Source of the DNA: Bacillota bacterium
Lineage (GTDB): Bacteria > Bacillota > Clostridia > Peptostreptococcales > Acidaminobacteraceae
Assembly: GCA_020161295.1 (NCBI GenBank)
Contig: JAIUOA010000001.1
Location: forward strand, 418,158 to 482,157
DNA length: 64,000 nucleotides
Direction: 5' to 3'
The translations under genes were made by a program, and so were the position numbers. Shown here one piece after another: positions 27,033 to 36,425 of this stretch (position 1 is the first letter of the stretch; every line of letters begins with the position of its first letter). The notes below the pieces were generated by a model. It worked only from the letters and a program-made list of their open reading frames with translations. It was not told the origin of the DNA and did no database searches.

Positions 27033-28105
27033 GAAAGCTCTCCTTTGTGAGCAGTTCTTTCAAGCCGCTTCACATATTCCAAATCAAGGCAGTATTTATA
27101 AAGTGTGTCCTGAGTGATATCGCCTTTAAGATAACACTCGTAGAGATTTTGATCCATGGTGACCATCCCTTGTTTACGTCCCACAGCCAGCGAATTTCTC
27201 ACCTCTGAGAAGTTGCCACTGATGATATGTGACCGGATGGCTGCATTAGGCAAAAGCATCTCATAGGCGAGAACACGGTCCTCACTTTTACCTGGTACGA
27301 GCTGCTGTGAAATAATGCCCAGTATGTTGAAGGCCACCTTTAGTTTTCGGTTTTGAACGCGTTCCGGCTTCGATAGGGCAATCATGGATTCGATGGCGGA
27401 AACCGCGTTGATGGAAGATTGACCTGCGATGACCAGCTTGCCGGATTCAGCGATTTGTAATGCCAATTCGAGGACATTGTCATCCGAAATATCCGATATC
27501 ATCACCACATCCGGGTCGTGACGCATGATGCTTTTCACGCCTTGTGCGGTGGATTCACAGTCGATGCCCACATCGCGCTGGAGGACGATGGACTCTCCAT
27601 GTTTAAATAGATACTCGATAGGCGATTCCACGGTAATGATATTTAGACGCTGTGTTTCGTTTAAATGCTGAAGAATCGATGCCATGGTGGTGGACCTTCC
27701 AGATCCAGCTGCACCGCTCACGACGAATAAGCCTTTTCCTTGTTCGGCTAAATCATAAACCACATCAGGCAAGGATAGCGATTCTTTGGTGGGAATAATC
27801 AACTTTAGGATGCGGATGGAAAGACTAAAGGTGCCGCGTTGTTTGATGATATTCACTCTGAATCGGCCATATTCCTTAATTGAAAAACTGAAGTTCAGCT
27901 CACCCGCTTGTTCCAATTTTTCAAGCTGTTCCACATCACAGATCTCCTTGACCGCTTCAAACACCTGTTCACGGGACATGATCTCGCTGCCTTCTATCGC
28001 CTTAAGCATGCCGTTTACACGAAGCATCGGGTACGCATTCGGTGCAATGTGGATATCAGAAGCTTTTTTATCAAGTGCGATTTGAATAAATTCGTCTCTT
28101 CTCAT
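27029..28105 (-). CDS. PilT-family protein with altered ATPase motifs
   Basis: The 358 residues align end to end with retraction ATPase PilT (SDIHI near 17, GRFRVN near 80, ISQQLVPG and AIRSHI in the C-terminal half), but all catalytic motifs differ. Walker A reads GAAGSGRST, with Arg137 in place of the invariant Lys. The Asp box is ESPIE instead of EDPIE (160-164). Walker B is SDISD instead of GEMRD (204-208). The His box is AGQSS instead of STLHT (227-231). A canonical PilT is encoded at 46200-47264. This copy is therefore probably a non-hydrolysing paralog, perhaps structural or regulatory. It is intact, not a pseudogene, and is coupled to aroK. Confidence 0.85.
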   Translation of the reverse strand: MRRDEFIQIALDKKASDIHIAPNAYPMLRVNGMLKAIEGSEIMSREQVFEAVKEICDVEQLEKLEQAGELNFSFSIKEYGRFRVNIIKQRGTFSLSIRILKLIIPTKESLSLPDVVYDLAEQGKGLFVVSGAAGSGRSTTMASILQHLNETQRLNIITVESPIEYLFKHGESIVLQRDVGIDCESTAQGVKSIMRHDPDVVMISDISDDNVLELALQIAESGKLVIAGQSSINAVSAIESMIALSKPERVQNRKLKVAFNILGIISQQLVPGKSEDRVLAYEMLLPNAAIRSHIISGNFSEVRNSLAVGRKQGMVTMDQNLYECYLKGDITQDTLYKYCLDLEYVKRLERTAHKGELS

Positions 28106-28118
28106 ATCTGCCTCACTG

Positions 28119-28586
28119 TTAAATATGTCGTTTTAGGTAGGCGTCAAAATTGATGATTTTTCTCGGATAAGCGGTGTTCATATGATGGCTGGTAAGCAGG
28201 AAATCCGCAGACGAGCGATTGGTTGCGATGGGAATATTATAAAGTGTGGCGATGCGAAGGAGCGCTTTTACATCGGGATCGTGTGGATGCATGCTCATGG
28301 GATCCCAAAAGAAAATCATCATGTCGATTTCGCCCTCGACAATCAAGCTACCGATTTGCTGATCGCCGCCCAGCGGACCACTCTTGAGTCCCCTGATCGG
28401 CAGTTCATGCGCCTCAGAGATGAGCTTCGCCGTGGTGCCTGTGCCATATAAAAAATGCTTGTTGAGTTCTGCTTTATGCTCACCACACCAATCGATCATG
28501 TCCTTTTTACGCGAATCGTGTGCGATAAGGGCGATGTGCTTGGTGGCTTTTATTTCTACGATTTCTGTTGGATTCCCTTGGGTCAT
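28119..28586 (-). CDS. mgsA: methylglyoxal synthase
   Basis: Converts dihydroxyacetone phosphate to methylglyoxal, bypassing lower glycolysis under phosphate stress. IALIAHDSRKKDM, GTGTTAKLI, SGPLGGDQQIG and FWDPMSMHPHDPDVKALLR are the substrate-binding motifs. At 155 residues with a short N-terminal extension it is full length. It lies 10 bases downstream of udk. Confidence 0.95.
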   Translation of the reverse strand: MTQGNPTEIVEIKATKHIALIAHDSRKKDMIDWCGEHKAELNKHFLYGTGTTAKLISEAHELPIRGLKSGPLGGDQQIGSLIVEGEIDMMIFFWDPMSMHPHDPDVKALLRIATLYNIPIATNRSSADFLLTSHHMNTAYPRKIINFDAYLKRHI

Positions 28587-28595
28587 ATGACACTC

Positions 28596-29222
28596 CTATT
28601 GTTTATCGTTAATGATGGAGATGACTTTAGTCGTCATGAGGTCGATGGCCACTTTATTATAGCCACCCTCTGGTATGATGATGTCGGCATATTTTTTCAT
28701 CGGCTCGATGAACTGCTCATGCGCTGGCTTTACAGTGGTCAAATACTGGTCGATGACCGACTCGAGTGTTCTACCACGCTCATTGATGTCGCGAGTAATC
28801 CTTCTGATGATTCTCACGTCCGCATCGGTATCGACGAAAATTTTAATATCCATCAGATTTCTGAGACGCGCGTCTTCCAGAATCATGATGCCTTCGATAA
28901 TGATGATTTCTTTGGGTTGAACACAGACGGTCTGTTCCTCGCGGTTATGCTTCGAAAAATTATAGATGGGCTTTTCGATGCATTCATGGGCACATAAGCG
29001 CATGATGTGATCGATTAATAAATCGGTGTCAAATGCCAAAGGATGATCGTAATTGGTTTTTACGCGTTCATCATATGTCAAATGACTTTGGTCCTTATAA
29101 TAGGCATCTTGCTCGATAATTAAAATATTTTCATCTGGAAGTGATTTAAAAATTGCATTAGCGACGGTACTTTTACCTGATCCAGTTCCGCCACAAACCC
29201 CAATAACCACTGGTTTGCTCAT
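28596..29222 (-). CDS. udk: uridine/cytidine kinase
   Basis: Salvage of uridine and cytidine with ATP or GTP. The P-loop [14 protein letters not shown] is at residues 6-19, followed by [15 protein letters not shown] and a C-terminal [21 protein letters not shown]. The ATG at 29222 after GGAGGAG gives 208 residues. In Bacillus the order trmR-trhP-udk is the same. Confidence 0.95.
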   Translation of the reverse strand: MSKPVVIGVCGGTGSGKSTVANAIFKSLPDENILIIEQDAYYKDQSHLTYDERVKTNYDHPLAFDTDLLIDHIMRLCAHECIEKPIYNFSKHNREEQTVCVQPKEIIIIEGIMILEDARLRNLMDIKIFVDTDADVRIIRRITRDINERGRTLESVIDQYLTTVKPAHEQFIEPMKKYADIIIPEGGYNKVAIDLMTTKVISIINDKQ

Positions 29223-29243
29223 GTTTCTCCTCCTGGCCACTCT

Positions 29244-30476
29244 TTATTTGTCCGATACCGGCATTCTTAGCATGTAGTGCGGTTCCACTTTAAACCCTAA
29301 TGGAATTCTAATGATTTGCTTTGCGTGTGGCGCAACTGAGATGGCATCCCCCTTCTCATCGTACATGACCTCCACGGTGTGTGATGCATGGAAATAATCA
29401 GGTCCGATGATTTCGATCGCATCGCCGACCTTGAAGTTGTTACGCTGTTCAATCGTCGCCATACCAGTGGTATCGTCATACGCTTTAACCACACCTATAA
29501 AATCATGCGTCCTGACATAAGAGCTCGTGGTGTATAGTTGATCTTCATGCGTAGGCTTATGCTCATAAAAACCGGTGGTGAATTCACGATGAGAGACCTT
29601 TTGAAGCTCTTCGAACCACTCTGGATTAAACACATAGTGTTCCGGGTCTGCGTAGAAGGTGTCGATGGCCTTTCGATAAGCCCGCACGATACTGGCCACA
29701 TAATAAATGGTCTTCATGCGTCCTTCGATTTTTAAGCTATCAAGCCCCGATTTAATGAGATCAGGAATGGCGTGAATCATGCACAGGTCTTTCGAGTTAA
29801 AGAAAAACGTGCCGTCTTCTGTCTCTTCTACGGGGAAATACTCGCCAGGTCTGGTCTTTTCCACGAGGTTATACTCCCAGCGACACGGCTGTGCACAAGC
29901 GCCTCGATTTGCATCTCTTCCTGCCATGTAGTTGCTCATGAGACATCTTCCAGAATAGGAAATGCACATGGCCCCATGGATAAAGGATTCCAGTTCTAAT
30001 GTCGGCGGTGTTTTTGCTCTGATTTCCGATATTTCATCAAAGGACAACTCTCGCGCTAAGATCACGCGTTTCACACCTTGCGTATGCCAGAAATTAGCAC
30101 TCATGAAGTTGGTGTTATTCGCCTGAGTACTTAAGTGTACTTCGAGCTCAGGGGCATGTTGTTTTACGAACATGAAGGTCCCTGGATCGGAGAGGATTAC
30201 TGCATCGAGGCCCAGATCTTTGATATCGTCGATATACTTTTCCAAATAGTGCATGTCTTCATTATGGGGAATGATGTTAAGGGTTAAAAACACGCGCTTG
30301 CCTCTTTCGTGTGCAAACGCAATGCCTTCTTTCATGTCCTCAAATGAAAAGTTTTTAGCAGCAGCCCTAAGTCCGAAAACTTGACCTCCGATGTAAACGG
30401 CGTCTGCGCCATATATGATGGCGTATTTCAGTTTTTCCAGATCTCCGGCTGGCGCCAGTAATTCTACGCGTTTCAT
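29244..30476 (-). CDS. trhP: U32-family tRNA hydroxylation protein (TrhP2-like)
   Basis: A 410-residue peptidase-U32-family protein with the N-terminal ELLAPAGDLEKLKYAIIYGADAVY and the iron-sulfur cysteines around SYSGRCLMSNYMAGRDANRGACAQPCRW. Family members TrhP/YrrO use prephenate to hydroxylate U34 of tRNA, giving ho5U. Its start overlaps the end of the methyltransferase gene by four bases. That neighbour is TrmR-like, which methylates ho5U to mo5U, so the pair is probably a complete wobble-modification module. Bacillus has two U32 genes here; only the longer type is present in this window. Confidence 0.85.
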   Translation of the reverse strand: MKRVELLAPAGDLEKLKYAIIYGADAVYIGGQVFGLRAAAKNFSFEDMKEGIAFAHERGKRVFLTLNIIPHNEDMHYLEKYIDDIKDLGLDAVILSDPGTFMFVKQHAPELEVHLSTQANNTNFMSANFWHTQGVKRVILARELSFDEISEIRAKTPPTLELESFIHGAMCISYSGRCLMSNYMAGRDANRGACAQPCRWEYNLVEKTRPGEYFPVEETEDGTFFFNSKDLCMIHAIPDLIKSGLDSLKIEGRMKTIYYVASIVRAYRKAIDTFYADPEHYVFNPEWFEELQKVSHREFTTGFYEHKPTHEDQLYTTSSYVRTHDFIGVVKAYDDTTGMATIEQRNNFKVGDAIEIIGPDYFHASHTVEVMYDEKGDAISVAPHAKQIIRIPLGFKVEPHYMLRMPVSDK

Positions 30477-31141
30477 GCGTTTCCTCCAGTTTTATAGCTT
30501 ATCGCGAGTCCGTCGCCCATGGGGAGAACTGTAGTTTCCAGCTCCGGATGACGCGTAAGGAATGCGAGATATTTTCTCATTCGTTTAACGATGGTGATTT
30601 TTCTACTCACTAAATAAAGGTTGGTGGCAATCATGCCCTTATAGAGCACATTATCTGATACGATGACGCCACCTGGGCGAAGCATCGGATAACACAGATC
30701 AAAGAAAGCTTTATAATGCCCTTTTGCGGCATCGATGAAAATGAGGTCAAACGTACGATTAAGGGTGGGAATCACCTCCATGGCGTTTCCCACATGTTGT
30801 GTAACGATGACTTCAGGCTTTATTTCACGAAGTGACGCAAATGTTTCACTCGCCTTAACCGCCATTTCAGGGTTAAGTTCAATTGTATCTATCGTGCCCT
30901 TCGTCATCTCAAGTGCCATGAGGCTCCCAGAATAACCGATAGCTGTACCGATTTCCAGTACAGCTTCGTATGGGCGCATCTTCATAAAAACTTTCAGAAA
31001 CTGGGCAACCTCCGGCTGTACGATGGGAACCAGGTTCTCCTCAGCGTATTGCTCCAGCTGCTTAAGCAAACCAACGTTTTCAGGAAGCAACGTCTTAATA
31101 TAAGCTTCAACGTGAACGTCGACGATTTTACTTTCAATCAT
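30473..31141 (-). CDS. trmR: SAM-dependent O-methyltransferase, TrmR-like (tRNA mo5U34)
   Basis: A 222-residue class I methyltransferase with the SAM motif VLEIGTAIGYSGSLMA and the catechol-OMT-like acidic region FDLIFIDAAKGHYKAFFD and VSDNVLYKG. The family includes catechol-type O-methyltransferases, but the setting between mltG and a U32 gene matches Bacillus yrrM (trmR), which methylates 5-hydroxyuridine in tRNA. Function is inferred from family plus synteny. Confidence 0.84.
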   Translation of the reverse strand: MIESKIVDVHVEAYIKTLLPENVGLLKQLEQYAEENLVPIVQPEVAQFLKVFMKMRPYEAVLEIGTAIGYSGSLMALEMTKGTIDTIELNPEMAVKASETFASLREIKPEVIVTQHVGNAMEVIPTLNRTFDLIFIDAAKGHYKAFFDLCYPMLRPGGVIVSDNVLYKGMIATNLYLVSRKITIVKRMRKYLAFLTRHPELETTVLPMGDGLAISYKTGGNA

Positions 31142-31142
31142 G

Positions 31143-32153
31143 CTAATTCCCCTTTGCAGCGTCTCTATTATGACCTTCTAATGTTTCATTAAAATAATGG
31201 GTGCCATCATTTTTCTCAGTGGTCACGAAATAAAGATAATTAGTATCCGCTGGATAGAGGGCAGATTCAATCGCCAGTGCACCAGGTGACGCTATAGGTG
31301 AAGGCGGTAGACCCGCGTATAGATACGTATTATAAGGGTCTTCTATCGCGATGTCCGAGAATAGAAGCACTTCCTTTCTTTCTTTCAGAATAAACTGGAC
31401 GGTAGCACACGACTGCAGAAGCATATCGATATCGAGGCGGTTATGGAAAACGCTAGAAACAATTGGGAATTCTTCCTTCACTTTTGCTTCACGTTCAATG
31501 ATGGAAGCGAGTCTAATCACTTCATCCACTGTCATACCAAGCTCCTCAGCACGTGCATAATACGTCTCAGTGAACACTTCATCAAAACGCTTAAGCATGC
31601 GATCGATGATATCGAACTCCGTCGCGCCTGCTTTAAGGGTATAGGTGTCAGGAAACAAATAGCCTTCAAGTAAAAATGTACGATCGACATTTTCTAAAAA
31701 CGTATACTCAAAAGTGCCATTTTGAAGCAGATCTAAGAACGCTTCACGATTTATGAGTCCCTCTGCTTCCAGTTTATCGACGATCTGTCTTACTTCATAG
31801 CCTTCAGGAATGGTAAACGAGATGGTTTCCACGAACGTATCCCCGCTGACGAGCTTCTCGATGATCGTTTCAGCGTTCATGGACTTCGAAAGCTTGTAAT
31901 CACCAGCCTTCATCTGACCATCCACCTCTAACTGTTTCACCTTCATCTTAAACGCATTGACGTTTTGAATCAGCCCCTGTTCCAACAGTGCATTAGCGAT
32001 TCCAGTCGTCGAAGCACCTGATGGCACAGTGAACAACACCTCCTCGGTGCTGTTCACATCCACTGGTTCATTATATTTTTCAAGTATCCCTGCGCATCCT
32101 GTGAGTGAAAAGAGCATCAGGGCAAAAACCACTAAGAAAATCGTCTTTTTCAA
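31143..32153 (-). CDS. mltG: endolytic murein transglycosylase MltG
   Basis: Cuts nascent glycan strands at the membrane. A hydrophobic N-terminus ends in SLTGC (Cys20), which reads as a possible lipobox; in many relatives this is a plain membrane anchor. The YceG domain carries LEGYLFPDTY (162-171) and the catalytic Glu220 in IIEREAK. At 336 residues it is typical. trmR follows after one base. Confidence 0.92.
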   Translation of the reverse strand: MKKTIFLVVFALMLFSLTGCAGILEKYNEPVDVNSTEEVLFTVPSGASTTGIANALLEQGLIQNVNAFKMKVKQLEVDGQMKAGDYKLSKSMNAETIIEKLVSGDTFVETISFTIPEGYEVRQIVDKLEAEGLINREAFLDLLQNGTFEYTFLENVDRTFLLEGYLFPDTYTLKAGATEFDIIDRMLKRFDEVFTETYYARAEELGMTVDEVIRLASIIEREAKVKEEFPIVSSVFHNRLDIDMLLQSCATVQFILKERKEVLLFSDIAIEDPYNTYLYAGLPPSPIASPGALAIESALYPADTNYLYFVTTEKNDGTHYFNETLEGHNRDAAKGN

Positions 32154-32162
32154 GCTTGCCTC

Positions 32163-34079
32163 CTAAACTTCCATAAACACCGGTAAAATCATCGGTGAGC
32201 GCTTTGTGCTTTGGTAAATATACTGGCTGAGCGCATCCCTTACAGAGGTTTTAAGCGTCGACCAATCCTTGATATTCTTTGCATAACATTTCTTAAGCTC
32301 TTCATCGATGACATTCTTAGCGCCATCCATGAGTGCTTCTGATTCACGAACGTAGACAAAGCCTCTTGAAATTAAATCAGGACCATTGATTATCTCGCCC
32401 GTCGCACTGGAAATGGCCACCACGATGATAATAAGACCATCCTCTGAAAGGTGTTTACGGTCTCTGAGAACGATATTTCCCACATCGCCCACACCAAGTC
32501 CATCGATGAAGACACGACCCGCTTGAACAGGCTTACCAAGCTTAGCGCCCTCGGCATTAAACTCTAATACGCTGCCATTGTTAAGGATAAAAATATTCTT
32601 ATCATGCATGCCCATGGAGATGGCGAGCTGTCTATGGCGATCCAAGTGAACATACTCGCCATGTACAGGAACAAAATATTTCGGTTTTACTAACGCTTGC
32701 ATCAATTTTAGTTCTTCCTGTTTCGCATGGCCAGATACGTGGACATCCGCCAATGATTCATAAATCATTTTTGCGCCCTTTTTCGTCAGCTGGTTGATGA
32801 TGCGATAAACGGATTTTTCATTCCCTGGAATCGGTGAAGATGAAAGGATGACCACGTCGCCCGGTTGGATTTCCATATTGCGGTGCTCTGAGTTGGCCAT
32901 ACGCGCAAGTGCACTCATTGGCTCCCCTTGAGAACCCGTGGTGATAACCACCAGTTCATTTTCAGGATAACGGTCGATGTCCTTAATATCGATGATGATG
33001 TCTGGCTCAGGCAACTTAAGATAGCCGAGTTCGAGTGCAACACCAGAAACATTTACCATACTTCTGCCTGAAAAAGCGACTTTTCGATTATTTAAAAACG
33101 CCGCGTTGATGATTTGCTGAACACGGTGGACATTTGAAGCAAATGATGCCACGATGATACGCGACTGTGCATGTCTAAAGATTTCTTCAAACGTGTCGCC
33201 CACGGAGCTTTCAGACATGGTATAGCCCTCTCTCACGACGTTCGTACTGTCAGAAAGGAGTGCGAGGACACCTTCTTGCCCGAGCTGAGCAAATCGGTGA
33301 AGGTCCATCTTTTGACCATCAATCGGTGTGAAATCGATTTTAAAATCCCCGGTATGAACCACGGTTCCTACTGGCGATTTAATGGCAAACGCAACCGCAT
33401 CGGCGATACTATGGCAGACGCGAATCGGTTCAATTTCAAAAGCACCAAGCTTTAGAATTTGACCAGGTACGATGGTTACGAGTTTTGGAGACAGTCGATG
33501 CTCCTTGAGTTTGTTCTCTACAAGCCCTAAAGTAAGTCGCGTTCCATAAATCGGCACATTAAGTTCGCGTAAAAAGTACGGAATGGCGCCGATATGGTCC
33601 TCATGACCATGGGTCAGAACAATCCCCCTGAGTTTGCTGGCGTTCTTTTTAAGATACGTGATATCAGGGATCACGACATCAATTCCTAGAAGTTCATCTT
33701 CTGGGAATGCCATACCACAATCCACGATAAAGAGGTCGTCTTCATACTGGTAGGCCGTCATATTTTTTCCGATTTCATTAAGCCCACCAAGCGGAATGAT
33801 TTTCAGTGTTGCTGAAGCGTCACTTGATGTGTACGTTTCTGCTCCTTCACCTTTATTATTTCGCTTATTGTTGTTACGATTGTTTGGCTTGTTATTTTGA
33901 TTGCTGTTTTGCTTGTTTGGATTCGTTTGGTTGTTTGGATTGGCTTGCTTGTTTTGACTGTTCTGATAATTCTTTTGATTATTGTTTTTCTTTTGGTTCG
34001 GCGCTGAACTTTGCTTATCACTTTGGGTGACGGTTGAATCCGCTACTGCACCTGTTTCATTATTCACTTTTTTTGTCAT
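32163..34079 (-). CDS. rnj: ribonuclease J with Asn/Gln/Lys-rich N-terminal extension
   Basis: 5'-3' exonuclease and endonuclease of the beta-lactamase/beta-CASP family. The metal site THGHEDHIGAIPY is at about 156-168, HTGDFKID follows, and the C-terminal part has SGHAKQEEL and FVPVHGEYVH. The catalytic domain begins near residue 92. Before it lies an unusual low-complexity segment (residues 22-80) of Asn, Gln and Lys with repeated NNK/NNQ/NPNK units. Total length is 638 against about 555 for the common form. The extension is in frame and joins smoothly to the domain. Only one RNase J gene is in the window, and no other RNase of this family is nearby. Confidence 0.93.
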   Translation of the reverse strand: MTKKVNNETGAVADSTVTQSDKQSSAPNQKKNNNQKNYQNSQNKQANPNNQTNPNKQNSNQNNKPNNRNNNKRNNKGEGAETYTSSDASATLKIIPLGGLNEIGKNMTAYQYEDDLFIVDCGMAFPEDELLGIDVVIPDITYLKKNASKLRGIVLTHGHEDHIGAIPYFLRELNVPIYGTRLTLGLVENKLKEHRLSPKLVTIVPGQILKLGAFEIEPIRVCHSIADAVAFAIKSPVGTVVHTGDFKIDFTPIDGQKMDLHRFAQLGQEGVLALLSDSTNVVREGYTMSESSVGDTFEEIFRHAQSRIIVASFASNVHRVQQIINAAFLNNRKVAFSGRSMVNVSGVALELGYLKLPEPDIIIDIKDIDRYPENELVVITTGSQGEPMSALARMANSEHRNMEIQPGDVVILSSSPIPGNEKSVYRIINQLTKKGAKMIYESLADVHVSGHAKQEELKLMQALVKPKYFVPVHGEYVHLDRHRQLAISMGMHDKNIFILNNGSVLEFNAEGAKLGKPVQAGRVFIDGLGVGDVGNIVLRDRKHLSEDGLIIIVVAISSATGEIINGPDLISRGFVYVRESEALMDGAKNVIDEELKKCYAKNIKDWSTLKTSVRDALSQYIYQSTKRSPMILPVFMEV

Positions 34080-34169
34080 ATTTTACCTCATTTATAATAT
34101 TCAGTCGATTTTTCCGCACAGACTGAAGGGTTGAAATCTTAATGACAAAGCTTATTGGGCTGCTGTTTT

Positions 34170-34203
34170 ACGAAAATAAAACCCTGTACTAAACAAGGTT
34201 TTT
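34170..34203 (-). terminator. rho-independent terminator of fur
   Basis: AAAACCTTG and CAGGGTTTT on the minus strand (arms 34194-34202 and 34178-34186) form a stem with one G-U pair and a 7-base loop, then ATTTTCG. It overlaps the fur stop codon. Confidence 0.65.
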
Positions 34204-34632
34204 ACATTTACTACAAATACCATAGAATTTTAGTTTGTGATCTAATATTTTAAAATCATACTCTTTTTCTATTTTATCCTCTAGCTCATCGAGTAAATCA
34301 CCTTCAACTTCGATGACATCACCACATTCTGAACAAATCAGGTGGTGATGGTTATGCTGACCGTCGTCAGAATACATTTCGTAGCGTACACAGCCGTCTT
34401 CCAGATTAAGCGAAGAGACGACCTCTAATTGCTCTAGCAACTGGAGCGTTCTATAAACGGTCGCCAGTCCCATCTCTGGATTGCTTTGTTTCACAAGATC
34501 ATAGATTTCTTCGGTATTAAGGTGTTTGCCTTTGTTGAGTTCAATGGCGTTCAATATAGCTATTCTCTGGGGTGTTAATTTATAACCCGCGTCCTTTAAC
34601 TTTTTTTTGTATCCATCATACATTGCATTCAT
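34189..34632 (-). CDS. Fur-family metalloregulator (Fur/PerR/Zur)
   Basis: The 147 residues show the N-terminal winged helix (LTPQRIAILNAIELNKGKHLNTEEIYDLVK, ATVYRTLQLLEQLEVVSSL). The C-terminal metal domain has HNHHHLICSECGDVIEVE and the second Cys pair GICSKCKNLV at the very end, the structural zinc site. Fur, PerR and Zur share this layout and cannot be separated by eye. The ATG at 34632 follows GAGGTG. The gene lies between DUF1292 and rnj. Confidence 0.88.
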   Translation of the reverse strand: MNAMYDGYKKKLKDAGYKLTPQRIAILNAIELNKGKHLNTEEIYDLVKQSNPEMGLATVYRTLQLLEQLEVVSSLNLEDGCVRYEMYSDDGQHNHHHLICSECGDVIEVEGDLLDELEDKIEKEYDFKILDHKLKFYGICSKCKNLV

Positions 34633-34667
34633 AAGACACCTCAATCCGTTTTATTTTAAATATTATT

Positions 34668-34964
34668 TTATTCTTCGTCATCCATTTCATCGAGAAGCTC
34701 GTTATATGCGTCTACTACTGCATTGAGTTCGTCTTCATCTTCGATGGTTTCAAATACGAATTCGTCGTTTTCCTCTGAGACTCTAAAGATTAACACATCT
34801 TCATCATCCTCGACATTTGATAAAATCGCATACTCTTGGCCGTCGACTTCAAGGTTGGCGATTATATTAAACTGCGTTGCTACGCCGTTCTCATCTAATA
34901 ACTCGATAACATCCGATTCTTCAACTTCAGGCGTTACCACTTCAAATAAGTCATCCTTTTTCAT
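34668..34964 (-). CDS. DUF1292 (YrzB-type) acidic protein
   Basis: A 98-residue, strongly acidic protein with the DUF1292 core (VIELLDENGVATQFNIIANLEVDGQEYAILSNVEDDEDVLIFRVSE) and a C-terminal run of Asp and Glu. Its function is not known in any species I recall. The position directly after ruvX is conserved in Firmicutes. Confidence 0.88.
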   Translation of the reverse strand: MKKDDLFEVVTPEVEESDVIELLDENGVATQFNIIANLEVDGQEYAILSNVEDDEDVLIFRVSEENDEFVFETIEDEDELNAVVDAYNELLDEMDDEE

Positions 34965-34976
34965 TTTTTCACCTCA

Positions 34977-35426
34977 TTATTTTTCTTGGTCACTTTTAAG
35001 CCTATCTAAATAGCCCTGCAATATTAAGGTTGCCGCTAATTTATCCACAACTTCTTTACGTTTTTCGCGTCGCATATCCGCATCGATGAGCATTCTGGTG
35101 GCGCTAAGTGTGGTCATGCGCTCATCCCAATACTCGATATCAATTTTATGCTTGATGCGATCCGAATACGTCAATTTCTTTTCAAGCTTTTCCATGAAGC
35201 TCTTGGTCTTTTCCCCTTGGGGTCCAAGTGTTCCATTCATGTTATAGGGCAATCCAGAAACGATTTTCGTCACCTCATATTCATTAATCAACTCGATCAG
35301 CCGATCAATGTCTTGCTTAAGCGACTGTCTAAAAATGGTTTCTTTTCCCTGTGCCGTGATGAGTAACGCATCACTGATAGCAACTCCGATGGTGCGATCA
35401 CCAACATCTAGCCCCATAATTCTCAT
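34977..35426 (-). CDS. ruvX: RuvX/YqgF Holliday-junction resolvase-like protein
   Basis: RNase H-fold protein of 149 residues. The N-terminal [16 protein letters not shown] carries the first catalytic Asp, followed by [18 protein letters not shown] and WDERMTT with the further acidic residues. YqgF is linked to 16S rRNA maturation and to recombination. It forms the conserved ruvX-DUF1292 pair here. Confidence 0.92.
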   Translation of the reverse strand: MRIMGLDVGDRTIGVAISDALLITAQGKETIFRQSLKQDIDRLIELINEYEVTKIVSGLPYNMNGTLGPQGEKTKSFMEKLEKKLTYSDRIKHKIDIEYWDERMTTLSATRMLIDADMRREKRKEVVDKLAATLILQGYLDRLKSDQEK

Positions 35427-35474
35427 TAATTTCTATCCTCCAGTATACCTCATTTTGAGGGTTTATACAATTCA

Positions 35475-36425
35475 TTAGTACACTTTAATACAGAACTCGG
35501 GACAAACCGAAGAACAGTACCCGCAAAGTACACATTTGGAACGGTCTACGATCGCTTTGCCCCCACTAAGCATAAGGGCTTTATGATCGCATTTTTTAAC
35601 ACAGGCACCACACCCCATACACCAGTCGGCTATCTGAAGCGCTTTCTCCGTGGTGCTCACTTTTATTCGAAGTGAATCCTCTATGGGCAACCCCATCACG
35701 CGATTCACATTATAATCGATTTCTTCTATGGATTGCATCCCAAATGCAATCGCATCCAAGTAAGGTTGAGACAGGATGTAATCAAAGCATTCATCAATAT
35801 TTCCAAGAAGATTTCCACCCCCTAAGGGCTTCATGCCAAAAATACCGCCACCTCGGGCTTTAAACGCACGAAGGGCCGCTTCCATTTCCACTCTCGAGCC
35901 GTCCTGAATCCCTAAACCATTACGGTTCGTAATCGGGTGAACCACTTCGATTTCGGGATATTTAAGTGCGGCTTTAACACCAGAAATGTAATGGGTTGAA
36001 ATGCCAAAAGCCTTAATCAAACCTTTGCTTTTTAACCCTAGAAAGGTTTCTATGGCTTCATAGTGTCCTTTTATCGTCCATTCGTCCATCTGCTCGTGCA
36101 ACATGAACAGGTCGATATAATCGGTGCCTAGCTCATTTAGCGCTTTTTCAAAACTGGTTAAGGCAGTCTCCTTAGAATACGCATAGCATTTGCTGGCGAT
36201 GACCAGGTGCTCTCTCGGGATACGTTTAAGCGCTTCACCGATATGCGCATAGGTTTCATAGAGCTCTGCTGTATCGATGAAGTTGACGCCCCTCGAAAAG
36301 GCGTACTCAATCAATGAGGCCCCTTCAAAAGCGCTCAAATTGCGTTGAAGCGGCCCCATTGTTAAACTGCCAAAACCTAATTTAGAAACTTTTATACCTG
36401 TGTTCCCTAAATCGTTATAAATCAT
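35475..36425 (-). CDS. aldo/keto reductase fused to a 2[4Fe-4S] ferredoxin domain
   Basis: The first 260 residues form an aldo/keto reductase barrel ([23 protein letters not shown] with the catalytic Asp and Tyr, then DLFMLHEQ). The last 60 residues carry two ferredoxin motifs, [11 protein letters not shown] and [12 protein letters not shown]. Such fusions occur in anaerobes and may pass electrons between ferredoxin and a carbonyl substrate; the substrate is unknown. It overlaps ireB by four bases, so it is inserted in the otherwise conserved alaS-ireB-ruvX run. Confidence 0.88.
   Translation of the reverse strand: MIYNDLGNTGIKVSKLGFGSLTMGPLQRNLSAFEGASLIEYAFSRGVNFIDTAELYETYAHIGEALKRIPREHLVIASKCYAYSKETALTSFEKALNELGTDYIDLFMLHEQMDEWTIKGHYEAIETFLGLKSKGLIKAFGISTHYISGVKAALKYPEIEVVHPITNRNGLGIQDGSRVEMEAALRAFKARGGGIFGMKPLGGGNLLGNIDECFDYILSQPYLDAIAFGMQSIEEIDYNVNRVMGLPIEDSLRIKVSTTEKALQIADWCMGCGACVKKCDHKALMLSGGKAIVDRSKCVLCGYCSSVCPEFCIKVY

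Noticed and set aside
28455..28997. Plus-strand open frame (180 codons) opposite udk and mgsA
   Set aside because: It spans the junction of two firm minus-strand genes and shows no motif.
33840..34010. Apparent DNA tandem repeat in rnj
   Set aside because: The repetition comes from Asn, Gln and Lys codons of the N-terminal tail; units are irregular at DNA level.
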